From NCBI RefSeq assembly GCF_011620715.1, contig NZ_WOYP01000023.1, positions 1 to 53,165 on the forward strand: DNA of 53,165 bases, written 5' to 3'. The stretch comes from Microbacterium sp. (GTDB lineage Bacteria; Actinomycetota; Actinomycetes; Actinomycetales; Microbacteriaceae). This document shows positions 44,501-53,134 of the stretch, in pieces. Position 1 is the first letter of the stretch, and the number at the start of each line of letters is the position of its first letter. Made by a program: the position numbers and the translations under genes. The notes under the pieces were generated by a model, which had not been told where the DNA came from, ran no database searches, and saw nothing but the letters and a program-made list of their open reading frames with translations.

Positions 44501-45275
44501 CGGCCTCGAGCCCCTGCAGCCGGGGGTCTTCGAGGATGCGCGTGAAGACGGAGATCGTCAGGTCGAGGTCGCGATACTCCTCCATATCGAGGTTGATGAA
44601 GGTGCCCTCGGATGCCGCGGTGAGGTAGAGCGGGAGCAGCCGCTCTACGACCTCGTCGACGACCGCGTCGAACGCCCACATCGAGATGCGGCTCGCGATC
44701 GCCGAGACCTTCACCGAGACGTAGTCGACGTCGGGGCGGCGGATGAGCTGGTGGATGCCGTCCAGTCGGCGCAGCGCCTCCCGCTCGCCGAGCACGGCCT
44801 CGCCCAGCAGATTGAGATTGAGCCTCGCGCCGTTCGCGCGGATCTTGGCGATCGCCGGTCCGAGCTTCTCGGGGCGCGCGTCGACCACGAGGTGCCCGAC
44901 CATCTCACGCAGCATGCGCCGTGCGATCGGCACGACCGGCGACGGCAGCACGGGCGCGACGGCGCCGCCGAGCTGCACGGCGCCGCGCAGGTACCAGGGC
45001 AGGAACTTCGGCACGAGCGGGGCGATGCGGCTGAGACTGGATGCTGCCGCCGAAAGGCTCTCGGGACGCATCACGCCGTCTACGAAGCCGATCGTGAAGG
45101 GCAGTCCGTTAGGGTCCTTCAGGACTCCGGCCAGCCGCTCGGCCGCGGGATCGACCTCGACCTGGGCACTTTCGGCCACCCAGCGCCGGGCGAGTTCGAT
45201 CGCCTGGTCGGCGAGGGTGTCGGCAGGCGCGGTGGAGGGCACGGGTGCGGACGGCATGTATCCAGCATGCGGCAT
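41508..45275 (-). CDS. putA: Bifunctional proline dehydrogenase / P5C dehydrogenase
   Basis: Oxidises proline to glutamate in two steps via P5C, with FAD and NAD. In this 1255-residue protein, the FAD-binding proline dehydrogenase barrel lies about 80-400 (LNLLGEAVLGEREA, INLDMEEYRD, VKGANLAMERVDA). A Gly/Ala/Pro-rich linker follows (about 480-560), then the aldehyde dehydrogenase domain with TPPWNFPLAIPVGG, Glu in LAETSGKN and catalytic Cys near residue 839 in HAGQKCSAAS. No DNA-binding N-terminus is present. The start could be the ATG at 45275 or at 45257; neither has a clear ribosome site. Confidence 0.94.
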   Translation of the reverse strand: MPHAGYMPSAPVPSTAPADTLADQAIELARRWVAESAQVEVDPAAERLAGVLKDPNGLPFTIGFVDGVMRPESLSAAASSLSRIAPLVPKFLPWYLRGAVQLGGAVAPVLPSPVVPIARRMLREMVGHLVVDARPEKLGPAIAKIRANGARLNLNLLGEAVLGEREALRRLDGIHQLIRRPDVDYVSVKVSAIASRISMWAFDAVVDEVVERLLPLYLTAASEGTFINLDMEEYRDLDLTISVFTRILEDPRLQGLEAGIVLQAYLPDAQPALTQLTQWARDRVQTGGARIKVRLVKGANLAMERVDAVMHDWSLATYGSKRDADANYLRCLEFALQPEHTAAVRLGVAGHNLFDIAYAWLLAAERDVRADVEFEMLLGMAQGQVEAVTREVGHVLLYVPVVRPDEFDVAISYLVRRLEENASSENFLSAAFELADEPALFDRERDRFLASVGRAKDAALLTGRNRGQDRTATPAEPGPRAARPPMNGRAGDGDAGEDDAEQTAAAGLTQAVLGIARTAAASEAVGDTAPLEPVGSEMMFGGAAFVETAVFAAREADQRAVGAPGFRNAADTDPSLPANREWSRSILARIDGSTAGDSTIGAALITDAEVLEQTVARVRGAAEAWGALPANDRAAVLRSAARALEARRGELIEVAASETGKVFAEADVEVSEAVDFANYYAATARELDRVSGAVFVPSRLTVVTPPWNFPLAIPVGGVLAALAAGSGVIFKPAPQARRCAAVLAEALWEAGVPRDVLALVDLDEGSLGQQLVSHPDVDRVILTGSWETAALFRSWRPELPLLAETSGKNAMIVMPSADLDLAASDLIKSAFGHAGQKCSAASLAILVGPVGRSARFARQLADAATSLRVGPPSDPMAEVGPVIEAPQGKLAWALTTLDEGESWLVEPQPCDFGPEYEGRFWTPGIRTGVQPGSRFHREEFFGPVLGVMHAHSLAHALELQNAVAYGLTAGLYTQNPDDLASWLDGVEAGNLYVNRGITGAIVQRQPFGGWKRSSVGAGAKAGGPNYLIGLGSWRASGGAANSASLHLRGLDSRISDVIEAAQPSLHYDAFEWLRRGALSDALAWDREFGQVRDVSHLGLERNLLRYRPVDVAVRATGDASWQALLRIVVAGIRGGSDFTVSAPVGLPGAVRRALGDQAVAVFVETDEQWLERMTSADGAAAPRPPRARLVGLPESVAALHRRLSEAVGGDPDLAIYANEVTTAGRIELLPFLHEQSITITAHRFGNPDAWSEGVI

Positions 45276-45335
45276 CGACGTCGTGATCGCCGGGCCTTAC
45301 GCGCGCTCGATTTCCCTCCCCCGGAGGGCCGAGCG

Positions 45336-45341
45336 TAGAGT
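45336..45341 (+). promoter_or_regulatory. Leaderless -10 element of the GNAT gene
   Basis: TAGAGT, six bases before the ATG at 45348. Confidence 0.5.
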
Positions 45342-45347
45342 CGCCCC

Positions 45348-45854
45348 ATGGGAGCCGAACTGCAGACCGACATCGTCGTCCGTCCGGTCCGAGACGTCGA
45401 CGCCGAAGCGCTCGGCCGCGTCCACGCGACCTGCTGGCACGAGACCTACGACCACCTCATCAGCAAGGCGGCGCTGGAGAAGATCTCCCCGCGACGCTTG
45501 GCCGAACTCTGGACGCACTGGGCCGCCCAGGGACCCGAGTTCAAGATCTTCGCCGCGCTCGCCGACGGCGAGATCGTCGGATTCGCCGGCTCAGGGCCGG
45601 CCCGCGACAAAGACGCCCCGCGATTGCGCGAACTGTACTTCATCTACCTGCTCGATGCCTGGCACGGCACCGGCATCGGGCAGCGCCTGTTCGACGCCGT
45701 CGTCGGCGCAGAGGAGCCGCTCTACCTGTGGGTCGCCGAGGACAATCCGCGCGCCCACCGCTTCTACGTCCGAAACGGTTTCGCGCTCGACGGCGGCGCA
45801 CACACCGAGCCCTTCCTCGGTGAGACGCTCACCGAGGTGCGGTTCGTCCGCTGA
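45348..45854 (+). CDS. GNAT family N-acetyltransferase
   Basis: This 168-residue acetyl-CoA-dependent enzyme has the GNAT core, with acetyl-CoA loop WHGTGIGQRLFDAV and the C-terminal LWVAEDNPRAHRFYVRNGF. The acceptor is not predictable. It is divergent from putA. cofE begins 32 bases downstream and has no clear promoter of its own, so it may be cotranscribed. Confidence 0.88.
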   Translation: MGAELQTDIVVRPVRDVDAEALGRVHATCWHETYDHLISKAALEKISPRRLAELWTHWAAQGPEFKIFAALADGEIVGFAGSGPARDKDAPRLRELYFIYLLDAWHGTGIGQRLFDAVVGAEEPLYLWVAEDNPRAHRFYVRNGFALDGGAHTEPFLGETLTEVRFVR

Positions 45855-45886
45855 CTCGACCGCACTGATCTCACTGCCGGCCTGAG

Positions 45887-46654
45887 GTGCTTCAGATCTG
45901 GGCCCTCGAGGGCATTCCCGAGGTCACCCCGGGCGCCGATCTCGTCGGGGTGATCGCTGAGGCCGCCGGCTCGACGCTGCACGACGGCGACATCCTCGTC
46001 GTGACGTCGAAGGTCGTCTCCAAAGCCGAGGGGCGGATCATCGCCGCGGACGACCGCGAGGACGCCATCACCGCAGAGACCGTCCGAGTGGTGGCCTCGC
46101 GCACCTCCCCGGGCGGCCGCACCACCAGGATCGTCGAGAACAAGCTCGGCATCGTGGCGGCCGCGGCCGGGGTCGACGCGTCGAACACACCGCGCGGCAC
46201 GGTGCTGCTGCTCCCGATCGACCCGGATGCCTCGGCCCGCGCGCTGGCGGCCGGGCTTCGGCTGCTGCTGGGCGTGGAGGTCGGCGTGATCGTCTCCGAC
46301 ACCCTCGGACGCGCGTGGCGCGAAGGCCAGACCGACTCTGCGATCGGGGCCGGTGGCGTTCACGTCTTCGAGGATCTGCGCGGCCAGAAGGATGCCGAGG
46401 GGCGATCGCTCGAGGTGACCATGCCGTGCGTGGCCGACGAGATCGCCTCGGCTGCCGACCTGGTCAAGGGCAAAGCGACGCGCAGGCCGGTCGCCGTGGT
46501 GCGCGGACGCGCCGACCTCGTCGGGTCGCTGGAACTGCCGGGCGCCCGGTCCATCGTGCGCGACCCGGATCAGGACATGTTCCGGCTCGGTGCGGAAGAG
46601 GCTTACGCCGACGGGTACGCCGCGGGGGCGGCATCCATCCCCGTCATCGAATAG
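45887..46654 (+). CDS. cofE: Coenzyme F420-0:L-glutamate ligase
   Basis: Adds glutamate residues to coenzyme F420-0, the last steps of F420 synthesis. This 255-residue protein has [29 protein letters not shown], the VENKLGI segment, [22 protein letters not shown] and [24 protein letters not shown], all standard for CofE. No second C-terminal domain (as in mycobacterial FbiB) is present. The GTG start has GAG immediately before it. Its presence means this organism likely makes F420, which makes the luciferase-like and PPOX-class proteins here candidate users. Confidence 0.93.
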   Translation: MLQIWALEGIPEVTPGADLVGVIAEAAGSTLHDGDILVVTSKVVSKAEGRIIAADDREDAITAETVRVVASRTSPGGRTTRIVENKLGIVAAAAGVDASNTPRGTVLLLPIDPDASARALAAGLRLLLGVEVGVIVSDTLGRAWREGQTDSAIGAGGVHVFEDLRGQKDAEGRSLEVTMPCVADEIASAADLVKGKATRRPVAVVRGRADLVGSLELPGARSIVRDPDQDMFRLGAEEAYADGYAAGAASIPVIE

Positions 46655-46785
46655 CCCGAGCCCCGGTGGTCACTTCGGCGATGCTCGGCTCCTTCGTGTC
46701 ATCGAGTCATGGCTCGCCCGCGCGTGCTCATGCGCGCTGACAGAAGTGAGAGGCTACCGTGGAAAGCGCGGGAAGGGAGCCGACG

Positions 46786-47322
46786 ATGCCGAGACCAGGA
46801 CCGCTTCCCGTCGACCCGATCGCCGAAGCGAAGCGCCAGTGGATCGCGCACGGATGGACGGATGCCGCTGCCGGCATGTCCGCCGTCACCTCGATCATCC
46901 GCGCCCAGCAGCTGATGCTCGCCCGCATCGACGCGACGCTGAAGCCCTTCAGCCTGTCATTCGCGCGCTACGAGATGCTCCGGCTGCTCGCCTTCACCCG
47001 CAAGGGGCGGATGCCGATGGCCAGCGCGACCGCGCGGCTGCAGGTGCACCCCACGAGCGTCACCAACACGGTGGAGCGGCTGGTGCGCGATGGGCTCGTC
47101 GTGCGCGAGCCGCACCCCGCCGACGGACGGGCGGCGATGCTCGAACTCACTCCGGCCGGCCGCGAGCTCGTGGAGCGCGCGACGAACGCACTCAACACCG
47201 AGGTGTTCGCCGACCCGGGGCTCTCGGACGACGACACCGTGGAGCTCGTGCGGATCCTGGCGCGGTTCCGCAAGGATGCCGGCGACTTCGCCGACCCGCG
47301 TCCGCTGCCCGAGCCCCTCTGA
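46786..47322 (+). CDS. MarR family transcriptional regulator
   Basis: This 178-residue winged-helix protein has SFARYEMLRLLAF, then ATARLQVHPTSVTNTVERLVRDGLV and REPHPADGRAAMLELTPAGR. The ATG at 46786 is chosen since GGGAG lies about seven bases ahead and the alternative GTG at 46759 overlaps a likely -10 (TACCGT, 46755-46760). It converges with the enoyl-CoA hydratase gene of the branched-chain catabolic operon and could regulate it; that is inferred from position only. Confidence 0.88.
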   Translation: MPRPGPLPVDPIAEAKRQWIAHGWTDAAAGMSAVTSIIRAQQLMLARIDATLKPFSLSFARYEMLRLLAFTRKGRMPMASATARLQVHPTSVTNTVERLVRDGLVVREPHPADGRAAMLELTPAGRELVERATNALNTEVFADPGLSDDDTVELVRILARFRKDAGDFADPRPLPEPL

Positions 47323-47359
47323 CCGTCAGAGGTCCTCCCGCGGGGCAGGGGACGCGGGG

Positions 47360-48142
47360 TCAGCGGTTCTGAAAGTCGGGGCCCCGCTTCTCACGGAACG
47401 CCGCCATCCCCTCCTTCTGGTCCGCAGTGTCGAACAGGGCCGCGAACGCGTGCTTCTCGAAACGGATGCCCTCCGCGAGCGTCGACTCGAGCGCGGCGTC
47501 GAGTGCGGCCTTCGCGGCATACACCGACGGCAGCGACTTCGAGGCGATCGTGTCGGCGACTCTGCCCGCCTCCTTCAGCAGTTCCGCGGCCGGAACCACG
47601 CGGGAGACGAGTCCGGCGCGCTCGGCCTCCGCAGCATCCATCATCCGCCCGGTCAGGAGGAGGTCGGCGGCCTTGTAGAACCCCACCGCGCGCACCAGGC
47701 GCTGCGAGCCGCCGATGCCGGGGATCACACCGAGATTGATCTCGGGCTGGCCGAACTTCGCGGTGTCGGCGGCCAGGATGATGTCGCACATCATCGCGAG
47801 TTCGCAGCCGCCGCCGAGGGCGTAACCCGAAACCGCCGCGATGACAGGGGTGCGGACCGCCGCGAACTGCGCCCAGCCGCCGAAGGGGTCGTCCATCGCC
47901 ATGTCGAGGCCCGACCTGGGCTCCATCTCCTTGACGTCGGCGCCCGCCGCAAAGGCGCGCTCCGACCCGGTCACCACGATCGCCCCGATGCGCGGGTCGG
48001 CGTCGAAGGCCGATGCCGCGGCGACGGTGTCGTGCATCACCTGCGAGTTGAGGGCATTGAGCGCTTCGGGCCGGTTCAGGGTGATCCACCCGACACGCCC
48101 TCGGATCTCGACCAGGATCGTCTCGTACGTGTAGCCGGTCAT
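47360..48142 (-). CDS. Enoyl-CoA hydratase/isomerase family protein
   Basis: Adds water to an alpha,beta-unsaturated acyl-CoA. This 260-residue crotonase-fold protein has [13 protein letters not shown] (oxyanion region) and [15 protein letters not shown] with catalytic Glu, plus [13 protein letters not shown] with the second Glu, so both acid residues are kept. The ATG follows GAGGAG. It is the third gene of an operon with an acyl-CoA dehydrogenase and MmsB, which suggests methacrylyl-CoA as substrate in valine breakdown. Confidence 0.9.
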   Translation of the reverse strand: MTGYTYETILVEIRGRVGWITLNRPEALNALNSQVMHDTVAAASAFDADPRIGAIVVTGSERAFAAGADVKEMEPRSGLDMAMDDPFGGWAQFAAVRTPVIAAVSGYALGGGCELAMMCDIILAADTAKFGQPEINLGVIPGIGGSQRLVRAVGFYKAADLLLTGRMMDAAEAERAGLVSRVVPAAELLKEAGRVADTIASKSLPSVYAAKAALDAALESTLAEGIRFEKHAFAALFDTADQKEGMAAFREKRGPDFQNR

Positions 48143-48153
48143 GCGGGGTCTCC

Positions 48154-49056
48154 TCAGGCTCTGCTCTCAGCGCGGATCGTGTTGATGATTCCCGAGAAAT
48201 CCTGCCCCGCTCCGGCGCCGTTCGCGAACTCTTCGTAGATCTCGCGCGCCAGGCGCCCCATTCTGGCGTCCACCCCGGTGAGTTCGATCGCCTGTTCGGC
48301 GAGTCCGAGATCCTTGTTCATCAGCGCACCGGCGAAGCCGGGCTGAAAGTCGCGGTTCGCCGGACTCGTCGGCACCGGCCCCGGAACGGGGCAGTTCGTG
48401 GTGAGCGCCCAGCACTGACCCGAGGCGTTCGAGGCGACGTCGAACAGCGCCTGATGGCTCAGCCCGAGCCGTTCGCCGAGCACGAACGCCTCGGCGACGG
48501 CGATCTGAGAGATGCCCAGGATCATGTTGTTGCACACCTTCGCGGCCTGGCCGAGACCTGCGCCGCCGCAGTGCACGACCCGGCGCCCCATCACCTCGAG
48601 CAGAGGACGGGCCGCCTCGAAGTCCTCGTCGGTGCCACCCACCATGAACGCGAGTGTCGCGTTCTCGGCGCCCACGACGCCGCCCGACACCGGCGCGTCG
48701 ACGCTGCGGTGCCCGGCCGCCTCGGCGAGCGCATGCGCTTCGCGGGCCTCGTCGACCGCGATCGTCGAAGAGTCGATGAAGAGGGTTCCGGATGCCGCCA
48801 CCGCGAGCAGCCCGGGAGTCTCCGCCGATCCGCGATAGGCGTCGATCACGTGCCGGCCGCTCGGGAACATCGTGATGACGACCTCGGCGGATGCCGCGGC
48901 ATCCCGTCCCGAGTCCGCCACGGGGATGCCGGCCGCACGCGCCGCGTCGATCGCGGCGGGGACCACGTCGAAGCCGACGACGTCGTGACCGGCCCTGACC
49001 AGGTTCAGCGCCATCGGCAGGCCCATGTGACCTAAGCCCAGGAAGGAGATCCTCAT
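48154..49056 (-). CDS. mmsB: 3-hydroxyisobutyrate dehydrogenase
   Basis: Oxidises 3-hydroxyisobutyrate to methylmalonate semialdehyde with NAD in valine catabolism. This 300-residue protein has [13 protein letters not shown] for the nucleotide, [22 protein letters not shown] for the substrate and catalytic Lys in GQAAKVCNN. The length is typical. It sits 11 bases before the enoyl-CoA hydratase gene and 28 after the acyl-CoA dehydrogenase stop. The usual partner mmsA is not in the window. Confidence 0.92.
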   Translation of the reverse strand: MRISFLGLGHMGLPMALNLVRAGHDVVGFDVVPAAIDAARAAGIPVADSGRDAAASAEVVITMFPSGRHVIDAYRGSAETPGLLAVAASGTLFIDSSTIAVDEAREAHALAEAAGHRSVDAPVSGGVVGAENATLAFMVGGTDEDFEAARPLLEVMGRRVVHCGGAGLGQAAKVCNNMILGISQIAVAEAFVLGERLGLSHQALFDVASNASGQCWALTTNCPVPGPVPTSPANRDFQPGFAGALMNKDLGLAEQAIELTGVDARMGRLAREIYEEFANGAGAGQDFSGIINTIRAESRA

Positions 49057-49084
49057 CGCACGCAGCTCTCTCTCGAATGCGAAC

Positions 49085-50299
49085 TCATCGCGCAGCTCCC
49101 AGCAACTCGCGGCCGATGATCACGCGCATGATCTCGTTCGTCCCCTCCAGGATCTGATGCACGCGCAGGTCGCGGACGACCTTCTCGATGCCGTACTCGT
49201 GCAGGTAGCCGTAGCCGCCGTGCAGCTGGAGGGCCTCGTTCGCCACCCGGAACCCGGCGTCGGTCGCGAAGCGCTTGGCCATCGCGCACTGCAGCGCGAC
49301 ATCGGCGGCCTTCTCGTCGATCGCGCGTGCGGCGTCGCGCACGAGAGCGCGTGCGGCGCGGAGCTCGGTCGCCATGTCGGCGAGCGTGAAGACGACGGAC
49401 TGCTTCTCGGCCAGCGCCTGGCCGAAGGTGTGGCGCTCGTGCACATACTGCACGGCGCGGTCCAGCGCCCACTGCGCTCCGCCCAGCGAGCACGCGGCGA
49501 CGTTGATGCGGCCACCGTCGAGGGCTGACATGGCGATCTTGAAACCCTGACCGAGCACGCCGAGCATCGCGGATGCCGGCACCCGCACTTCGTCGAGGAT
49601 CACCTGGCGCGTGGGCTGGGCGTTCCAGCCCATCTTCTTCTCGTTCTGCCCGAACGACAGGCCCTGAGCGTCGCCGGGGACGAGGAACGCGGTGATGCCG
49701 TGCGCACCGCCCTCTCCGGTGCGGGCCATGACGACGTATACGGCCGCCTCGCCGCCGCCGGAGATGAACTGCTTCACCCCGGTGAGCAGGTAGTGGTCAC
49801 CACCATGCTCATCAGAGACCCGGATCGCGCTGGTCGTGATGGCTGCGGCATCCGAGCCCGCACCCGGCTCGGTGAGGCAGTAGCTGCCGAAGCCGGTCAT
49901 CGCCGCCAGCTGCGGCAACCAGGCATGGCGCTGCTGTTCCGAGCCGTACGAGTCGATCATCCACGCGACCATGTTGTGGATCGTGATGTACGCGGCGATC
50001 GACGGGTCGGCCTTGGCGAGCTCCTCGACGATCGCAACGGTATCCGATCGGCTCATCGCCGAGCCGCCCACGTCTGCGCGGACGTAGATGCCGCCGAGCC
50101 CGAGCTCGCCGGCCAGGCCGAGCGCCTCGCGCGGGAAGTGCTTCTGCTCGTCCCATTCCAGGGCATGCGGTGCGAGCTCGGTCTGTGCGAAATCGCGCAC
50201 CGCCTCGAGGATCGCCGCCCGCTCGTCGGGTGTCAGGGGCGGCATCGATTCCGCCTCGGTGTGCTGTTCACCCACCGAGTTCGCCGTGGTCTGCGTCAT
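49085..50299 (-). CDS. Acyl-CoA dehydrogenase, probably isobutyryl-CoA dehydrogenase
   Basis: This 404-residue FAD enzyme introduces a double bond in acyl-CoA. It has the ACAD motifs SYCLTEPGAGSDAAA, HERHTFGQALAEKQ, LQLHGGYGYLHEYGIE and the catalytic Glu region HQILEGTNEIMRVIIGR. The following mmsB and enoyl-CoA hydratase genes point to isobutyryl-CoA (valine pathway) as substrate; short straight-chain or 2-methylbutyryl-CoA are alternatives. ATG at 50299 is preceded by GGGAG. Confidence 0.9.
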   Translation of the reverse strand: MTQTTANSVGEQHTEAESMPPLTPDERAAILEAVRDFAQTELAPHALEWDEQKHFPREALGLAGELGLGGIYVRADVGGSAMSRSDTVAIVEELAKADPSIAAYITIHNMVAWMIDSYGSEQQRHAWLPQLAAMTGFGSYCLTEPGAGSDAAAITTSAIRVSDEHGGDHYLLTGVKQFISGGGEAAVYVVMARTGEGGAHGITAFLVPGDAQGLSFGQNEKKMGWNAQPTRQVILDEVRVPASAMLGVLGQGFKIAMSALDGGRINVAACSLGGAQWALDRAVQYVHERHTFGQALAEKQSVVFTLADMATELRAARALVRDAARAIDEKAADVALQCAMAKRFATDAGFRVANEALQLHGGYGYLHEYGIEKVVRDLRVHQILEGTNEIMRVIIGRELLGAAR

Positions 50300-50420
50300 T
50301 GTGCAGACTCCCTTCGCACCCTCTTCGGCACGATGGGTACTTTAGCTTGACTCCCCCGTATATGCGAGGACTACCACGGTTCAGGTGCACCCATCTCGGT
50401 GTGCCGCGCGGCGGCTGGAC

Positions 50421-50426
50421 TAGCGT
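50421..50426 (+). promoter_or_regulatory. -10 element of the hsdM operon
   Basis: TAGCGT lies 30 bases before the GTG start of hsdM. With GAGGGGAG between, this gene has a normal leader and ribosome site, unlike many genes here. Confidence 0.4.
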
Positions 50427-50456
50427 GGGAATGTTGCACGCGCGAGGGGAGACGGT

Positions 50457-52055
50457 GTGGTCACGGGTCCGTTGAAGGGTCAGGTCGACAAGGTCTGGGA
50501 CGCCTTCTGGTCGGGCGGCATCGCCAATCCCGTCGAGGTCATCGAGCAGATCACCTACCTGCTGTTCATCAAGCGCCTGGACGAACTCCACACCAAAGAG
50601 GAGCAGAAGGCGGCCCGCTTCGGCGACCCGATCGAGAACGCCGTGTTCCCCGAGGGCTACGACAGCGACACACCGGGCAGGCGACCGTATCGCGACCTGC
50701 GGTGGAGCGTGTTCACGAACTACGCGCCCTCCGAGATGTTCGAGGTCGTCTCCGAGCACGTCTTCCCGTGGCTGCGCCGGATGGGTGCCGAAGGCTCGAG
50801 CTACGCCCGAAACATGCGTGACGCGCGGTTCACGATCCCGACGCCGGCGCTGCTGACGAAAGTCGTCGATCTGCTCGCCGACATTCCGATGGAAGACCGC
50901 GACACCAAGGGCGACATCTACGAGTACATGCTCTCGAAGCTCGCCACGAGCGGCACGAACGGGCAGTTCCGCACCGCGCGGCACATCATCAAGCTCATGG
51001 TCGACCTGCAGCAGCCGCGGCCCGACGACCGCATCATCGATCCGGCGGTCGGCACGGCCGGCTTCCTGGTGATGGCGGAGGAGTATCTGCGCGAGCATCA
51101 TCCCGAGTTGTGGGCGGATTCCGCGGCCCGAGCCCACTTCAACGGCCCGATGTTCACGGGCTACGACTCGGATGCCGCGATGGCCCGCATCGCGAGCATG
51201 AACATGCTGCTGCACGGCGTCGAGAATCCCACGATCGAGCGTGCGGATTCGCTCACCGAGGGCCATCCCGGCGATGACACGTACACGCTCGTGCTCGCCA
51301 ATCCGCCGTTCGCGGGGTCGCTCGACGACGAGACGGTGGCGAAGGACCTGCAGAAGGTCGTGAAGACGCGCAAGACGGAGCTTCTCTTTCTCGTTCTCAT
51401 GATCCGGATGCTGCGCAACGGCGGTCGCGCGGCCGTCATCGTGCCCGAGGGCGTGCTGTTCGGCTCGAGCAACGCGCACAAGGCGGTGCGCAAGATGCTC
51501 ATCGAGGATCACAAGCTGGATGCCGTCATCAAGCTGCCGAGCGGAACCTTCAAGCCCTATACGGGCGTCTCGACCGCGATCCTGCTCTTCACGAAGACGT
51601 CCTCCGGCGGCACCGATCAGGTCTGGTTCTACGACGTGCGCGCCGACGGCATGACCCTCGACGACAAGCGCACTCCGATCGAGGCGAACGACCTCCCCGA
51701 CGTTCTCGCCCGCTGGCAGTCACTCGCCGGTGATCGAGTAGGCGAGGAACGAGCCGTATCGAGATCCCCCGGCGATCGAGTAGGCGAGGAACTGACCACC
51801 CCCGGTGATCGAGTAGGCGAGGAGCGAGCCGTATCGAGATCCCCCGAACACGACCGCCCCCGCACCGCGCAGTCGTTCCTCGTGCCGAAGCAGGAGATCG
51901 TCGACAACGGCTACGACCTCTCGCTCAACCGCTACAAGGAACTCGAGATCGAAGAGGTCGAGCACCGCTGGCCGCAGGAGATCCTCGACGAACTCGACGC
52001 CCTGGAGGTCGAGATCCAGGACGGCCTGAAGCGCCTGCGGAAGATGCTCGCGTGA
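50457..52055 (+). CDS. hsdM: Type I restriction-modification DNA methyltransferase subunit
   Basis: Methylates adenine as part of an HsdM2-HsdS complex. This 532-residue protein has the N-terminal helical HsdM domain (QITYLLFIKRLDELH), cofactor motif I DPAVGTAGFLV and catalytic motif IV ANPPFAGS, then EGVLFGSS and IKLPSGTFKPYTGVSTAILLF. At about residues 425-463 three GDRVGEE-type units are inserted in frame, not expected in HsdM. The C-terminal coiled end (EEVEHRWPQEILDELDALEVEI) is intact. The GTG start overlaps no gene; its stop overlaps the hsdS start. Confidence 0.94.
   Translation: MVTGPLKGQVDKVWDAFWSGGIANPVEVIEQITYLLFIKRLDELHTKEEQKAARFGDPIENAVFPEGYDSDTPGRRPYRDLRWSVFTNYAPSEMFEVVSEHVFPWLRRMGAEGSSYARNMRDARFTIPTPALLTKVVDLLADIPMEDRDTKGDIYEYMLSKLATSGTNGQFRTARHIIKLMVDLQQPRPDDRIIDPAVGTAGFLVMAEEYLREHHPELWADSAARAHFNGPMFTGYDSDAAMARIASMNMLLHGVENPTIERADSLTEGHPGDDTYTLVLANPPFAGSLDDETVAKDLQKVVKTRKTELLFLVLMIRMLRNGGRAAVIVPEGVLFGSSNAHKAVRKMLIEDHKLDAVIKLPSGTFKPYTGVSTAILLFTKTSSGGTDQVWFYDVRADGMTLDDKRTPIEANDLPDVLARWQSLAGDRVGEERAVSRSPGDRVGEELTTPGDRVGEERAVSRSPEHDRPRTAQSFLVPKQEIVDNGYDLSLNRYKELEIEEVEHRWPQEILDELDALEVEIQDGLKRLRKMLA
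51729..51846. repeat. Three in-frame REP-like repeats inside hsdM
   Basis: Units begin at 51729, 51771 and 51804 with GGTGATCGAGTAGGCGAGGA or one-base variants. The first and third continue into GCCGTATCGAGATCCCCC; the middle one is shortened. The block keeps the reading frame and adds about 40 residues. The same words are common in Microbacteriaceae intergenic repeats, to my knowledge. Confidence 0.85.
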
Positions 52056-53134
52056 CGACCGTGCGAGTCGGCGACATCGCTCATCAGATTCGTGGCGTCA
52101 CCTACGCCAAAGGCGATGCATCTGATGTGCCGCTTGACACGCATGTTGCCCTACTTCGCGCAGGCAACATTGGCGAATTTGGTCTGTTGATGGACGACTT
52201 GATCTTCGTCCCCAAAGCGAGGGTCAGCCCCCGTCAGATGCTCCAGCCCGACGACGTCCTCATCGCGGCATCCAGCGGGAGCCTGAGCGTGGTCGGCAAG
52301 GCGGCGCGCGTTGTAGACCCGATTCAAGGATCGTTCGGTGCGTTCTGCAAAGTCCTCCGCCCGACACCAGGCGTCGATCCCGCCTACTTTGCGCACTTCT
52401 TCCGAACGTCCGACTACCGGCGGCACATCTCGTCGGTGGCGGCTGGAGCGAACATCAACAACCTGCGAGGCGGAGACCTCGATCGGATCGAGATACCCCT
52501 CCCACCCCTCCCCGAGCAACGCCGAATCGCGGCGATCCTCGACGAGGCCGACGCCCTCCGCGAACGCAAATCTCGGGCCGTTCACTTTCTGCAAGCTCTG
52601 GAAGTCTCAACTTTTCGAGACCGAGTAGCGCGGTTGCAGACTCAACGGGTTCGACTCAGAAGCGTCGCAATCACGACGAGCGGCGGAACTCCGTCGCGGA
52701 GTCAGCCCGAGAACTTTGGCGGGGCTGTTCCTTGGGTGAAGTCGGGTGAGGTCGCGCAGGGAATAGTCACGTCGACATCCGAGACCATCACGGAGCTCGC
52801 GCTGCAGAGAAGTAGCGCGAAGGTCATGCCGGCCGGAACGGTAGTCATCGCGATGTACGGTGCCACTGCCGGGGAGGTAGGCGTCCTGGGTGTCGATGCA
52901 GCGACCAACCAAGCCGTTTGCAGCATCACTCCGGCCGAGAGTCTCGATGCGGGATTCTTGCGCCGCTCCCTGTTAGCGATGAAGGAGGATCTCAAGTCAA
53001 AGGCCGTCGGCGGCGCCCAGCCGAATCTTTCGCAGGGCATGATCCGCGACATCAACCTCGACCTACCCGCCGTTGCGGAGCAACGCGCCGTAGTCCAGAT
53101 TTGTGACGAGCCCTCTTTGCCAGGCTGGTTGTGA
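52052..53134 (+). CDS. hsdS: Type I restriction-modification specificity subunit, shortened C-terminus
   Basis: Recognises the DNA target for HsdM. This 360-residue protein has two target recognition domains (about 5-165 and 195-345), each followed by a conserved EQRR/EQRA stretch. After the first comes the expected coiled-coil spacer (ILDEADALRERKSRAVHFLQAL). After the second (LPAVAEQRAVVQICDEP) the frame stops within about 12 residues instead of continuing into the usual helix. Shifting frame does not restore it. The GTG start overlaps hsdM by four bases. Base composition is less GC-rich than hsdM, as usual for exchanged specificity genes. Confidence 0.88.
   Translation: MTTVRVGDIAHQIRGVTYAKGDASDVPLDTHVALLRAGNIGEFGLLMDDLIFVPKARVSPRQMLQPDDVLIAASSGSLSVVGKAARVVDPIQGSFGAFCKVLRPTPGVDPAYFAHFFRTSDYRRHISSVAAGANINNLRGGDLDRIEIPLPPLPEQRRIAAILDEADALRERKSRAVHFLQALEVSTFRDRVARLQTQRVRLRSVAITTSGGTPSRSQPENFGGAVPWVKSGEVAQGIVTSTSETITELALQRSSAKVMPAGTVVIAMYGATAGEVGVLGVDAATNQAVCSITPAESLDAGFLRRSLLAMKEDLKSKAVGGAQPNLSQGMIRDINLDLPAVAEQRAVVQICDEPSLPGWL

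Noticed and set aside
41466-45338. A 1290-codon open frame on the plus strand
   Set aside because: It is antisense to putA, whose domains are clear. Long antisense frames are expected in very GC-rich DNA with third-position G/C bias; this one has Arg/His/Glu-rich low-complexity content.
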